From Devosia marina (GTDB taxonomy: Bacteria; Pseudomonadota; Alphaproteobacteria; Rhizobiales; Devosiaceae), in NCBI RefSeq assembly GCF_009758415.1, contig NZ_WQRF01000001.1, positions 930,001-994,000 on the forward strand: a DNA stretch of 64,000 nucleotides, given 5' to 3'. Below the pieces are notes generated by a model. That model saw only the letters and a program-made list of their open reading frames with translations. It was not told where the DNA came from and made no database searches. Below, piece after piece: positions 20,401-28,976 of this stretch. Position 1 is the first letter of the stretch, and each line of letters opens with the position of its first letter. The position numbers were made by a program, and so were the translations under genes.

Positions 20401-20948
20401 GGCGCGTCCGATCCGGCCGGAAACAGGTCAACCAGGCCACCACGAACGGCAAACTCGCCGCTTTCCCGCACCGTGGGCACGCGTAGATAGCCATTATTGG
20501 CGGCCCAGGCGATCAGCTTGTCGCTGTCGACCATGCGGCCCACGGCGGCCGAAAAGCTCATCGTTTCGACCAGATCGCGCGGCGGCAGTTTCTGGATCAA
20601 CGCATTGACCGCGGTGAGCACAATTGCCCCGCTTGCGCCGCTCGTGAGAGCAGCAAGAGCGTTCATGCGCGCCGCAATGGTCACCGTATTGGGCGAAACG
20701 CGGTCATAGGGCAGGCAGTCCCAAGCCGGTAGCGTCAAGATGGAATGTCCGGGCAGTATTGCGCCCAGAATTTCCGCCATGCGCTGCATGCGTCGGCCGT
20801 CGCGCGCTACAAAGACAAGGCTGGCGGCATCTTGCGGCGCCTCCTTGAGGCGCTGCTCGATCAGTTGTGCCAGCACCATGGGCTGCATGCCGTCTGGCAC
20901 GTTGGAGATGGTGCGCACGTGCGGTGCCACCCCGGTCAGTTCATTCAT
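17460..20948 (-). CDS. mfd: Transcription-repair coupling factor
   Basis: An 1162-residue protein of normal Mfd length. In order: UvrB-like N-terminal region, RNA-polymerase interaction domain (VDHGIGRFLGL, about 500), then RecG-like translocase motifs GDVGFGKTEVALRAAF (Walker A, about 650), DEEQHFGV, TATPIPRTLQLAL and RGRIGRAKQRAYAL, and the TRCF C-terminal domain. It removes RNA polymerase stalled at lesions and recruits UvrA, which is also in this window. The start overlaps the sdhE stop by 4 bp. Confidence 0.96.
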   Translation of the reverse strand: MNELTGVAPHVRTISNVPDGMQPMVLAQLIEQRLKEAPQDAASLVFVARDGRRMQRMAEILGAILPGHSILTLPAWDCLPYDRVSPNTVTIAARMNALAALTSGASGAIVLTAVNALIQKLPPRDLVETMSFSAAVGRMVDSDKLIAWAANNGYLRVPTVRESGEFAVRGGLVDLFPAGSDAPLRFDFFGSQLESIRTFDPDSQRTTGTLKRIDLTPMSEVVLNEETIRRFRQNYTAAFGGNTVDDTLYASVSGGSRYSGTEHWLPFFYDHMDRLSDYVGDAPFVFDDQVAEAFAERAEQIRDYYEARETARQEPRVAGGGAPYKPIKPELLYDLEAVPTELAGASVVRLSPFLAPDTARGDDAGGHIAPSFAAERVASDVNLFQAVVDRLLAERRDGRRAVVACWSAGTRDRMAQVLKDHGLTNPRLAENWRDAETTSAATTSLVVLPLETGFETKNLLVLSEQDILGERILRPQRRKKASDALTEAASLSAGDLVVHVDHGIGRFLGLKVIEAGGAPHECVELQYAGDTKLYLPVENIELLTRYGSDDSSVALDKLGGVAWQAKKGKLKKRIREMAEQLIKLAAQRLLTKADVVDLNTGAYDEFAARFPYEETEDQLNAIEAVFDDISSGKVMDRLVCGDVGFGKTEVALRAAFAVALSGKQVAVVVPTTLLARQHFKTFSERFNGLPVRVRHASRMVPSSELKATKEGLADGQVDIVVGTHALLSKSIKFNDLGLLIIDEEQHFGVGHKERLKELKANVHVLTLTATPIPRTLQLALTGVRDLSLLATPPVDRLAIRTFISPFDPLSIREALLREKYRGGQSFYVVPRIKDQPDIAAFLRQQVPEVSFVVANGQMPPGELDDIMNAFYDNKFDVLLATTIVESGLDIPNANTLIVHRADQFGLAQLYQIRGRIGRAKQRAYALFTVPPDRKLTDTAERRLGVLQSLESLGAGFQLASHDLDIRGAGNLLGDEQSGHIREVGFELYQAMLEEAVANLKSGEEEYEDRNEWSPQISLGMPVMIPESYVPDLQLRMQLYRKLGDLNELRDIDAAGAELIDRFGPLPEEVEALLKVILVKSLCRQANVEKVDAGPKGAVISLRNNEFPNPAGLVKLVSDPGNQVRIKPDQKLVFARNWPSAEQRLKGAAAILSKLAKLAETGA

Positions 20949-21235
20949 TTTTCGACCCGGGCCTGATGATCGGCGATCACCAGTTCAAGAAAATCGCTGT
21001 CGATATGGGCGGGAGGGACTTCCTGCCTCATCACCCATTTCAGCAGCGGCGGGTCTTCCTCGTTCATCAGGGCTTCGAGCCGGTCCAGGGTCGGTCCGTC
21101 AAAGACCTCGACATTGGCGTCGGCAAATGGCCCGAGAATCAGGTCCATCTCCTTGGTACCTCGGTGCCAGGCCCTGTAGCGCAGGCGCTTGCGCCGAATA
21201 GCAATGTCCTCACCGGCCGTCATCTGGACACCCAT
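20945..21235 (-). CDS. sdhE: Succinate dehydrogenase assembly factor 2 (FAD assembly factor)
   Basis: A 96-residue protein with the SdhE/Sdh5 signature LRYRAWHRGTKEMDLILG (residues 18-35), including the RGxxE motif needed for covalent FAD attachment to SdhA. Length is typical. It sits directly upstream of mfd with a 4-bp overlap, an arrangement common in alphaproteobacteria. It acts in the cytoplasm on the flavoprotein subunit of complex II. Confidence 0.9.
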   Translation of the reverse strand: MGVQMTAGEDIAIRRKRLRYRAWHRGTKEMDLILGPFADANVEVFDGPTLDRLEALMNEEDPPLLKWVMRQEVPPAHIDSDFLELVIADHQARVEK

Positions 21236-21337
21236 GATTGAAAAATGTTCGCAATTTGGACGGGTTGTTTACGCGCAATGCCCAGCCTTGTCACGGCGCG
21301 ATCGCACCGCGCCAACAACTTGCAAACGCCAGACGCG

Positions 21338-21493
21338 CTAGCTGATAAATAGCCAGACGAGATAGATTGCGCCCAATACCAAAATCCAGCACACCGTCGC
21401 CAGCACGATGATCACAGCAAGGCGCCACCGGCGTAGCCTACGCCCGTTCTCACTCGCCAGCGGGGCACTGGCCAGTTCACTATTCTTGGGCAA
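21338..21493 (-). CDS. Small single-span membrane protein (51 aa, TTG start)
   Basis: A 51-residue frame starts at TTG 21493, preceded within four bases by GGAGG (CGGAGGAGGCATTTTG context). A polar, basic N-terminus (MPKNSELASAPLASENGRRLRRWR) leads into one long hydrophobic span (LAVIIVLATVCWILVLGAIYLVWLFIS) reaching the C-terminus. No family is recognised. The strong Shine-Dalgarno sequence and positive-inside topology argue that it is real. It lies between sdhE and the divergent recG. Confidence 0.55.
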   Translation of the reverse strand: MPKNSELASAPLASENGRRLRRWRLAVIIVLATVCWILVLGAIYLVWLFIS

Positions 21494-21641
21494 AATGCCT
21501 CCTCCGGGAACTTAAGTTCCTTCTGTGCGCATTCTATGGTCCCATGCCAGGAGACACGCAAGTAATTTACAGTTGACGGGCTCTCCGCCTTCGACACTGT
21601 CCGTTGCTCGTGCATGCTAACCTAATGCTGCGACCCGAATC

Positions 21642-23750
21642 GTGACCAGACCTGAGAACCTCCAACCACTTTTTCGCTCGCTGCACACCATCAAGGGTGT
21701 AGGCGACAAGCTGGCCGCCCTGTTGACGCGTTATTTCGGCGCTCCAGATGGACAGGAGGCCATCGTTCTCGATGTCCTTATGCACATGCCGTCCGGTGTC
21801 GTCGACCGCCGGCGGCAAGTTGGTATTGCGGAAGCTTACCTCAACCAAATCGTCACGCTCCGCCTCCACATCGACAGGCACCAGCCGCCGCCACGCGGCA
21901 AGCCGCATGTTCCGCACAGGGTTTTTGCCCATGACGACACCGGAGATATGCAGCTCGTCTTTTTTCGCGCCCAGGGCGGTTGGGTCGAACGCGCATTGCC
22001 CATTGGCGAAGAGCGCTACGTCTCCGGCCAGATCGGCTTCTTCAATGGCGAAAAGCAGATTACCCACCCCGATTACGTGGTCGAAGCGGACAAGTTCGAA
22101 ACCCTCCCGCTGGTTGAACCTGTCTATCCGCTCACCAATGGCCTGAGCTCAAAGGCCCTTGCCAAGCTGGTGCGGCAGGCCGTCGACACGGTGCCCGACC
22201 TGCCCGAATGGATTGCGCCTGAAACCATGGAGAAGCGGAACTGGCCCGGCTTTGCCCGAGCAATGCGCATGGTGCACCTCCCTGAAAGCCCCGACCAAGC
22301 CGAGCTCTGGTCGCCGGCTCGACAGCGCTTGGCCTATGACGAATATCTGGCCGGCCAGATCACGCTGCAATTGGTCCGCTCCAGCATGGTCTCGGCCCGC
22401 GGTGTCGCCCGTAGCTTCACCGGCGCAATCTCGGAAAGGATCGCCGCTGCCCTGCCCTTTTCCCTCACCCAGGGCCAGCAAAAAGCCTTGGTGGAAATCC
22501 GGGCCGACCTTGCGGCACCTGATCGCATGTCGCGCCTGTTGCAGGGTGATGTCGGCTCCGGCAAAACTGTCGTCGCCCTCATGGCCATGGCCGCGATGGC
22601 CGAGAGCGGCGCCCAGTCCGCCCTTATGGCCCCCACCGAACTTCTGGCTTCCCAGCACTACCGGACCATCCAGCCCCTTTGCGAGGCCGCAGGACTGAGA
22701 TGTGCCCTCCTCACCGGGAAAATGCCGGCGGCCGAGCGGCGCTCTATTCGTGCTGGGCTTGCTGATGGCGCCATATCCATTGCTGTTGGTACCCACGCCC
22801 TGTTCCAGTCCGATATTGCCTTTCACGATCTGGGCCTGACAGTGGTGGACGAACAGCATCGCTTCGGCGTGCACCAGCGTCTCGCCTTGTCCGACAAGGG
22901 TCGTCACACCGATCTGCTGGTGATGACCGCCACCCCCATTCCCCGCACCCTGGTGCTGACCCATTTCGGTGACATGGCGGTCAGCGTGCTGCGCGAGAAG
23001 CCACGCGGCCGCCAGCCGATCGACACCGCCGTCATGTCGATTGGCGACTATGACCGTGTTGTCTCCCGTCTCCAGACGCGCCTTGCCGAGGGCGCCCAGG
23101 CCTATTGGGTCTGCCCGCTGGTTGAGGAGAGCGATACTCTGGAAGTGGTTTCAGCCGAAGATCGCTTCGCCGAGCTCAAAACGGTCTTCGGCGACGAGGT
23201 CGCTCTGGTTCACGGCCGCATGTCCGCCGCTGCCAAACAAGACGTCATGCAGCGTTTCAAGGACAACGAGATCAAGTTGCTGGTAGCCACTACGGTCATT
23301 GAAGTCGGTGTCGACGTTCCCAACGCCACCATCATGATTATTGAGCATGCCGAACGTTTTGGCCTGGCCCAATTGCATCAGTTGCGCGGCCGTGTCGGCC
23401 GGGGCTCCCAGCGCTCGGCCTGTCTGCTGCTCTACAAGGACCCGCTTTCCGAAACCGCCAAGGCGCGCCTCGAAACCATCAAGTCCACCGAGGACGGCTT
23501 CCTGATTGCCGAGCGCGACCTTGAACTGCGCGGCCAAGGCGATGTGCTGGGCACGCGCCAGTCCGGCATGCCCGGCTACCGCCTGGCCGTGCCGGATGTG
23601 CACCGGCATCTGCTTGAGTTTGCCCATGACGAAGCGAAAGAGCTGATGCAGCGCAACCCCGCGCTGACGGGCCCCGATGGCGAAGCCGCACGCACCCTGC
23701 TCTATTTGTTCCGCAAGGATCTTGCGATTCCGCTGATCCGGGCCGGTTAG
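21642..23750 (+). CDS. recG: ATP-dependent DNA helicase RecG
   Basis: A 702-residue helicase. The wedge/OB domain occupies the N-terminus (LQPLFRSLHTIKGVGDKLAALL). Helicase motifs follow: LLQGDVGSGKTVVALMAM (Walker A, about 300), DEQHRFGV (DEQH), TATPIPRTLVLTHFGDM and QLRGRVGRGSQRSACLL. RecG remodels stalled replication forks and Holliday junctions. The GTG start at 21642 gives the expected RPENLQPLF opening; Shine-Dalgarno support is weak. Confidence 0.95.
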   Translation: MTRPENLQPLFRSLHTIKGVGDKLAALLTRYFGAPDGQEAIVLDVLMHMPSGVVDRRRQVGIAEAYLNQIVTLRLHIDRHQPPPRGKPHVPHRVFAHDDTGDMQLVFFRAQGGWVERALPIGEERYVSGQIGFFNGEKQITHPDYVVEADKFETLPLVEPVYPLTNGLSSKALAKLVRQAVDTVPDLPEWIAPETMEKRNWPGFARAMRMVHLPESPDQAELWSPARQRLAYDEYLAGQITLQLVRSSMVSARGVARSFTGAISERIAAALPFSLTQGQQKALVEIRADLAAPDRMSRLLQGDVGSGKTVVALMAMAAMAESGAQSALMAPTELLASQHYRTIQPLCEAAGLRCALLTGKMPAAERRSIRAGLADGAISIAVGTHALFQSDIAFHDLGLTVVDEQHRFGVHQRLALSDKGRHTDLLVMTATPIPRTLVLTHFGDMAVSVLREKPRGRQPIDTAVMSIGDYDRVVSRLQTRLAEGAQAYWVCPLVEESDTLEVVSAEDRFAELKTVFGDEVALVHGRMSAAAKQDVMQRFKDNEIKLLVATTVIEVGVDVPNATIMIIEHAERFGLAQLHQLRGRVGRGSQRSACLLLYKDPLSETAKARLETIKSTEDGFLIAERDLELRGQGDVLGTRQSGMPGYRLAVPDVHRHLLEFAHDEAKELMQRNPALTGPDGEAARTLLYLFRKDLAIPLIRAG

Positions 23751-23756
23751 CCTGCT

Positions 23757-25583
23757 CTACTCAACCGTCACCGACTTGGCCAGATTGCGGGGCTGATCCA
23801 CGTCTGTGCCCATGAACACGGCGGTATGATAGGCCAGCAATTGCACCGGAATGGTCGCCAGGATCGGCGCGACAAAGCTATGCACACGCGGAATTTCGAT
23901 GATGTCGGCAACGCCGTGCCCAACTGTCCGCGCCCCTTCGGGATCGGTAATCAGGATGATGTTCCCGCCGCGTGCCGCCACTTCCTGCATGTTTGACAAG
24001 GTCTTGTCGACCAACTCGTCCGACGGCGCCACCACGATCACTGGCATGGCCTCGTCAACCAGGGCGATGGGGCCGTGTTTGAGTTCACCCGCCGCATAAC
24101 CTTCAGCATGGATATAGCTGATTTCCTTGAGCTTTAGCGCCCCCTCCATCGCCACCGGGAACATTGCTCCACGCCCTAGGTAAAGCACATCCTTGGCCTT
24201 GGAGAGCCGCTTGGAAATGTCCATGATCTGTGCTTCGGCAGCCAGAGCCGCTGAGACCGCCGAAGGCAATGCGGTCATCGCCCGCACCAGCTCCGTTTCC
24301 TGCTCGGCAGACACCACACCACGCGCCCGTCCGGCCGCAATGGCCAGACTGGCCAGCGCCGTAAGCTGTGCGGTCAACGCCTTGGTCGAGGCCACGCCGA
24401 TTTCCGGGCCGCAGAGGATCGGGAACACCACCCCGGATTCGCGCGCAATGGTCGATTCAAGCGTATTGACCAGGCTCGCCACATGCTGCCCCTGTCCGGT
24501 GCAGTAGCGCAGCGCCGCGAGCGTATCGGCCGTCTCGCCCGATTGCGAAATGAACAGCGACAGTCCGCCCTTTTCCAGCGGCGGCTCGCGATAGCGAAAC
24601 TCACTGGCAACATCGATATCCACCGGCAGCCGCGCATAACGCTCGAACCAGTATTTCGCGATAGCACCGGCATAATAGGCCGTCCCGCAAGCGCTCATGG
24701 TAAGGCGCGACAGATCGGCAAAATCAAACGGAAGCGTCTCGCGAATGGCGACCTTTTCGGCACCCATGTCCACATAGTGGCTCAGCGTATGCGAGATCGT
24801 TTCGGGTTGCTCATAGATTTCCTTGGCCATGAAATGGCGATGATTGCCCTTGTCGACCAGCAGGGCCGAAGCTTGCGAGACCATCTGCTCGCGTTCCACC
24901 AGCGCATCCTTGCCGTCACGAATGGTCACCCCTGCCGGCGTGATCACCGCCCAGTCGCCATCCTCAAGATAAGTCAGCCGCGAGGTGAACGGCGCCAGGG
25001 CCATCGCGTCGGAGCCCAGATACATCTCGGTCGTGCCATAGCCGACGGCCAGCGGCGCACCATGGCGCGCGGCAATCAACAGCCCGTCCTCGCCCTTGAA
25101 CAGGAAAGCCAGGGCAAAGGCGCCCTTGAGCTTCTTGAGGGTCCGCGCCACGGCCAGTTCCGGCTCGGCGCCATTGTCGAGCTCCCGGGTGACCCACAGC
25201 GCCACTGATTCCGTGTCGGTCTGTGTCTGGGGCCGATAGCCATCCCTCGCCAGGTCTTCCAGCAATTCGCGAAAATTCTCGATTATGCCATTGTGCACGA
25301 TAGCGACGCGCTCGGTCGCGTGCGGATGCGCATTGATTTCCGTCGGCGCGCCATGCGTCGCCCAACGCGTATGGCCTATGCCGATATGCCCCTCGAGCGG
25401 TTCCATGCCCAGCTTGCTGGCCAGATTGCCCAGCTTGCCCTCGGCCCGACGGCGGGCAATCGCGCCATCCTCCAGCGTCGCGACGCCAGCGCTGTCATAG
25501 CCACGATATTCGAGGCGTTTCAGAGCGTCCACAAGACGACCGGCCACCGGCGCATCGCCGACAATACCAACGATACCGCACAT
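23757..25583 (-). CDS. glmS: Glutamine-fructose-6-phosphate aminotransferase (isomerizing)
   Basis: A 608-residue enzyme starting MCGIVGIVGD, in which Cys2 becomes the N-terminal nucleophile of the glutaminase domain. The start at 25583 follows AAGGA and lies one base past the glmU stop. Two SIS sugar-isomerase domains follow (MSACGTAYYAGAIAKYWFE and SQSGETADTLAALRY; YLGRGAMFPVAMEGALKLKEISYIHAEGYAAGELKHGP) with the C-terminal PRNLAKSVTVE. It makes glucosamine-6-phosphate for peptidoglycan and lipid A. I saw no glmS ribozyme or riboswitch upstream, consistent with its position directly behind glmU. Confidence 0.97.
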   Translation of the reverse strand: MCGIVGIVGDAPVAGRLVDALKRLEYRGYDSAGVATLEDGAIARRRAEGKLGNLASKLGMEPLEGHIGIGHTRWATHGAPTEINAHPHATERVAIVHNGIIENFRELLEDLARDGYRPQTQTDTESVALWVTRELDNGAEPELAVARTLKKLKGAFALAFLFKGEDGLLIAARHGAPLAVGYGTTEMYLGSDAMALAPFTSRLTYLEDGDWAVITPAGVTIRDGKDALVEREQMVSQASALLVDKGNHRHFMAKEIYEQPETISHTLSHYVDMGAEKVAIRETLPFDFADLSRLTMSACGTAYYAGAIAKYWFERYARLPVDIDVASEFRYREPPLEKGGLSLFISQSGETADTLAALRYCTGQGQHVASLVNTLESTIARESGVVFPILCGPEIGVASTKALTAQLTALASLAIAAGRARGVVSAEQETELVRAMTALPSAVSAALAAEAQIMDISKRLSKAKDVLYLGRGAMFPVAMEGALKLKEISYIHAEGYAAGELKHGPIALVDEAMPVIVVAPSDELVDKTLSNMQEVAARGGNIILITDPEGARTVGHGVADIIEIPRVHSFVAPILATIPVQLLAYHTAVFMGTDVDQPRNLAKSVTVE

Positions 25584-25584
25584 G

Positions 25585-26934
25585 CTATTTTCCTTTCGCC
25601 GCCTTCTTGGCCAGGGCCCGATCTCGCAATTTTGACGCGTAACCCGGCTTATTTTCCTGCCGCGCCCGGCCCAGCGCCAGCGCATCTGCAGGCACATCCT
25701 GGGTAATCACACTGCCAGAAGCGGTATAGGCGCCGGCGCCAATATTAACCGGGGCCACCAGTGATGCATTGGAGCCAATAAACACATTGTCCCCAATGAT
25801 CGTCTTGTCCTTGTTCACGCCATCGTAATTGCAGGTGATTGTTCCCGCCCCGATATTGGTCTTGGTCCCGATTTCAGCGTCACCGAGATAGCTCAGATGC
25901 CCCGCCTTGGTTCCGGCGCCGATCTTGCTTTTCTTCACTTCGACGAAATTGCCCAGATGCACATCGGGGCCCAGCTCGGCCCCACCGCGAATGCGCGCAA
26001 ACGGCCCAATGCTCGACCCTTCGCCGATTACGGCATCCTCAATGTCGCAGAAGGCGCGGATCTCGACATTGTCGGCAATTTTCACGCCCGGCCCGAAAAC
26101 CACATTGGGGAAAATCGTCACATCGCGCCCGATCTCGGTATCCCACGAGAACCACACGCTGTTCGGATCGCGTAGGGTGACGCCGGCCGCCATGATTTCC
26201 TTGCGCTTGAACTGCTGAAAGGTCGCTTCGGCTTCTGACAGCTTCTCGCGATTGTCCACACCGACCAGTTCAGCGGCATCCGCTTCGATAAAGTCTACGC
26301 GCCGGCCATCACCCGTTGCCAGTTCCACAGCGTCGGTTAGATAATATTCGCCCTTGGCATTTTCATTGCCGATGCGATCGATCACGCCGCGCAGCGCATC
26401 ACCCCGAAAACCGATGATCCCCGAATTGCACAGGCCGATCTGGCGCTCGGCCTCGGTCGCGTCCTTGTGCTCCCGAATAGCGCGCACCCGGTCGCCCTCT
26501 GTCAGCAATCTGCCATAGCCCGTCGGATCACCAGGGCGGAACCCAACAACCACCATGTCGGCGCCATCATCGAGCTTTGCAACGATGCTGCTGATTGTCT
26601 CGGCAGTGACCAGCGGCGTGTCAGCATACAGCACCAAGACATGTCCGGGCGCCGTCTCATAGGCAGCGCGCGCCTGCTGCACCGCATGGGCCGTCCCCAG
26701 CCGCTGCTCCTGTCGCGAGATGTGCGCCATCGCCTCAAATCGGGTAACCGCAGCCTCGACCGCCTCGTGGCCCGGCCCGACAACAACAGCGACTTTCGAA
26801 CCAAATCCCTGCACCGTACGCAGCACATGGCTGACCACCGGCAGCCCCCCGACCGGATGTAAAACTTTGGGCATGGCGGACTTCATCCGCGTGCCCTCGC
26901 CCGCCGCCAGAATGATCGAAAGCAGTTCGGCCAT
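25585..26934 (-). CDS. glmU: Bifunctional UDP-GlcNAc pyrophosphorylase / GlcN-1-P acetyltransferase
   Basis: A 449-residue bifunctional enzyme. The N-terminal uridyltransferase opens with LSIILAAGEGTRMKSAMPKVLHPVGG; the C-terminal half is a left-handed beta-helix of hexapeptide repeats ending in NIGAGTITCNYDGVNKDKTIIGDNVFIGSNASLVAPV, the acetyltransferase site. It makes UDP-GlcNAc from glucosamine-1-phosphate. It is followed directly by glmS, so both ends of the pathway are co-expressed. Start taken at the ATG at 26934, where homology begins. Confidence 0.96.
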   Translation of the reverse strand: MAELLSIILAAGEGTRMKSAMPKVLHPVGGLPVVSHVLRTVQGFGSKVAVVVGPGHEAVEAAVTRFEAMAHISRQEQRLGTAHAVQQARAAYETAPGHVLVLYADTPLVTAETISSIVAKLDDGADMVVVGFRPGDPTGYGRLLTEGDRVRAIREHKDATEAERQIGLCNSGIIGFRGDALRGVIDRIGNENAKGEYYLTDAVELATGDGRRVDFIEADAAELVGVDNREKLSEAEATFQQFKRKEIMAAGVTLRDPNSVWFSWDTEIGRDVTIFPNVVFGPGVKIADNVEIRAFCDIEDAVIGEGSSIGPFARIRGGAELGPDVHLGNFVEVKKSKIGAGTKAGHLSYLGDAEIGTKTNIGAGTITCNYDGVNKDKTIIGDNVFIGSNASLVAPVNIGAGAYTASGSVITQDVPADALALGRARQENKPGYASKLRDRALAKKAAKGK

Positions 26935-27071
26935 CACGCTCTCCCCGATCCACCGGTTTTCTCCCGGCATTTACACAAATTTATGGCAGCCAACAGTTGG
27001 CGAACCGATAACATTGGGACCACTCTATCCGCGACACGCCCGGCGATTCGGGCGTCTCAGAGGACCCTCGC

Positions 27072-27872
27072 TTGGCTAAAGCATCCGAACAGTTCCGGCA
27101 ATCCGACGTAACGGTCTGGGGCGTGGTTGCCCTTGTCTGCGTCGCCCTGGCGGTCTTTGGCTCAAATATCTCTTTGCTTGTGCCGCAATCCATCATTGGC
27201 GGCCTGCATCAGCCACGTGTGGCAGGCGCGTCGATCGAGACGCTGCGCCTGCAGGTATCCGACCTGCGCGACGAGACCAGGCGGCTCAAGCGCGAAAACG
27301 AGCTTTTGGTGACACGTTTCTCCATGCAGGAGCGCTCCGGCAATGACATTACCCGCCGGGTCGGTGCTCTTGAGACCACGGTGCCGCAAATTCTCGAAAA
27401 CTTGCCCAACGGTCCCTCGGTTGACCGCGCTAATGTGACGGCCTCCATCGGCAGCAATCAGACGCTGACCTTCGAGGCCGAAGGCGGTACTGTCGCGGTC
27501 CGGCAGTCAGCCCTGCCCCAGGCGTCGGTGGCTACCTCAGTCAATCAACCCCTGCCTGCACCCGTGGCAACCGAGCAGACCACGGCGTTGGCCATGCCAA
27601 ATGAGAATGCCTATGGCATTGCCGTCGGCGCGGCCGTGCCTTTTGAGCAGACGCCCGCGCTCTGGAGCGACCTGACCCTCAAGCTAGGCCCGCTGCTGTT
27701 CGGTCTGTCCCCGCTGGTCGCAGATGAGGCCAATGGCGAGGACAAGCGCATCGTGGTTGGTCCCATTGAAGAATTGACCGAGGCGCGCGCCCTTTGCCAG
27801 CGCTTCGAACGCGTCTCGATTGCCTGCATCCCCATGCCGTATTCCGGTACTCCCCTGGACATGTCGCGTTAG
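27072..27872 (+). CDS. Membrane-anchored coiled-coil protein, SPOR-like C-terminus (266 aa)
   Basis: A TTG start at 27072 follows GAGGA. The protein has a short cytoplasmic N-terminus, one membrane span (VWGVVALVCVALAVFGSNISLLV, about 15-38), a coiled coil (IETLRLQVSDLRDETRRLKRENELL, about 57-85), a Pro/Ala/Gln-rich linker, and a C-terminal RIVVGPIEELTEARALCQRFERVSIACIPMPYSG. The last part resembles a SPOR-type fold (GPxxxxxEARxLCxRL) by pattern only. An envelope role is plausible. It is divergent from glmU. Confidence 0.72.
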   Translation: MAKASEQFRQSDVTVWGVVALVCVALAVFGSNISLLVPQSIIGGLHQPRVAGASIETLRLQVSDLRDETRRLKRENELLVTRFSMQERSGNDITRRVGALETTVPQILENLPNGPSVDRANVTASIGSNQTLTFEAEGGTVAVRQSALPQASVATSVNQPLPAPVATEQTTALAMPNENAYGIAVGAAVPFEQTPALWSDLTLKLGPLLFGLSPLVADEANGEDKRIVVGPIEELTEARALCQRFERVSIACIPMPYSGTPLDMSR

Positions 27873-28000
27873 CGACCAAATTCGGTTGACAGGCCGACAA
27901 GTCTGGCTATGTTCCGCCGCGATGCCGAAGGGCGTTCACGGAGCGTTTCCGGAAAATGGGTTATCCCGTTTGAACTGAAACGCGACATTCAAAAATGTAG

Positions 28001-28075
28001 GCGCCGGTAGCTCAGTGGTAGAGCATTCGACTTTTAATCGAATGGTCGTGGGTTCGACCCCCACCCGGCGTACCA
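28001..28075 (+). tRNA. tRNA-Lys (anticodon TTT)
   Basis: A 75-base gene with acceptor GCGCCGG pairing to CCGGCGT (one G-U pair), D-arm GCTCAGTGGTAGAGC, anticodon stem CGA/TCG region with loop CTTTTAA giving TTT, a canonical GGTTCGACCC T-arm, and encoded ACCA at the end. It stands alone downstream of the SPOR-like gene. Confidence 0.96.
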
Positions 28076-28159
28076 CTTTTCTAGAATGCATCAGGCTAGC
28101 GTCTCGAAACCGCCCCAGTATGCAGACATATTGATGCACTTCTCAATCAGTGCGCGGCC

Positions 28160-28333
28160 ATGCCCCAGACCTGCATAGATCCCGACCCCTATGCCGAACT
28201 CGAAAATCGGGCCGATGCCTTTGAGCTGTCGGAGGATTTTCGCAAACCTACGCGCATCCAGCGCGCCCGCGGGCCCGCGTCCCGCACCACCCAGACGCGT
28301 CTGATCGGCACCGTACGCCGCATTCCCGTTTGA
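28160..28333 (+). CDS. Possible small basic protein (57 aa)
   Basis: A 57-codon frame reads MPQTCIDPDPYAELENRADAF then ELSEDFRKPTRIQRARGP and ends in a basic segment (RLIGTVRRIPV). There is no clear Shine-Dalgarno sequence and no recognised family. It fills the space between tRNA-Lys and the next membrane gene. Composition looks protein-like, but evidence is thin. Confidence 0.35.
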   Translation: MPQTCIDPDPYAELENRADAFELSEDFRKPTRIQRARGPASRTTQTRLIGTVRRIPV

Positions 28334-28387
28334 GAATCAGCATCATGCCGTACTATCGGCAACGAGCACTGCGTTTGGGGGATACAC

Positions 28388-28915
28388 ATGTCTCAGGAGA
28401 CGACGGACCTGCTCAAGGTCCTGGCGGTCACTTTGCTGGTCTTCGCGACCAGCACGCTTGTCATGCTCTATGGCATTCTGCTTCTGGCCCAATATGGAGC
28501 CGATCTGCCCATGGTCGGGTCCCTGCCCCTCAATGCGCCGCCTGAACTGGTCCCTGTCCTGACCGGAAGCGGCGTGTTCGCAACTCTGGCCGCGGTTCAC
28601 GTTACCGGCTCTGGTATCGCGCTGCTGCTCACCAGCACCACCATCGACATGGCGCTGCTCATCACATCCAAGGCCGTCACCGTGGTCATCATGGCCCTGC
28701 TCGGCTTTGCGGGCGGGCATATGGTCTATTTGCAAATCACCGAGAACGCGGCGCTCAACCTCAATCCGCTGCTGCCCGCGCTGGTCGGCCTGATCGGCTT
28801 CCTGGCGCTGTCCACTGTGCTCAGCGTGCCCGCGCTGCGACGCCTGGGCAATCTGCGCTACGCGGTCGGCGTTGGCCTCGTTATCCTCGGTCCGCTGCTG
28901 CTGGTCTGGCTGTAG
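28388..28915 (+). CDS. Hypothetical four-span membrane protein (175 aa)
   Basis: The ATG at 28388 follows GGGGG by six bases. About four or five hydrophobic spans are visible: VLAVTLLVFATSTLVMLYGILLLA, TGSGVFATLAAVHVTGSGIALLL, MALLITSKAVTVVIMALLGFAGG, LLPALVGLIGFLALSTVL and YAVGVGLVILGPLLLVWL. No conserved motif is recognised, so no function is proposed. It runs towards map, which is on the other strand. Confidence 0.65.
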   Translation: MSQETTDLLKVLAVTLLVFATSTLVMLYGILLLAQYGADLPMVGSLPLNAPPELVPVLTGSGVFATLAAVHVTGSGIALLLTSTTIDMALLITSKAVTVVIMALLGFAGGHMVYLQITENAALNLNPLLPALVGLIGFLALSTVLSVPALRRLGNLRYAVGVGLVILGPLLLVWL

Positions 28916-28976
28916 ACAGCATAACTTTCCCCTGCGCCTCTTCGCCCCTTTGGGCAGAGGTCGGCTTGGAGACGGC

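Noticed and set aside
18864..20486. A 540-codon open frame on the plus strand opposite mfd
   Set aside because: Same reason: an antisense shadow of a high-GC gene with histidine/arginine/glutamine-rich low-complexity translation.
25584..25700. glmS ribozyme or other riboswitch upstream of glmS
   Set aside because: glmU coding sequence runs to one base before glmS, leaving no room for a leader.
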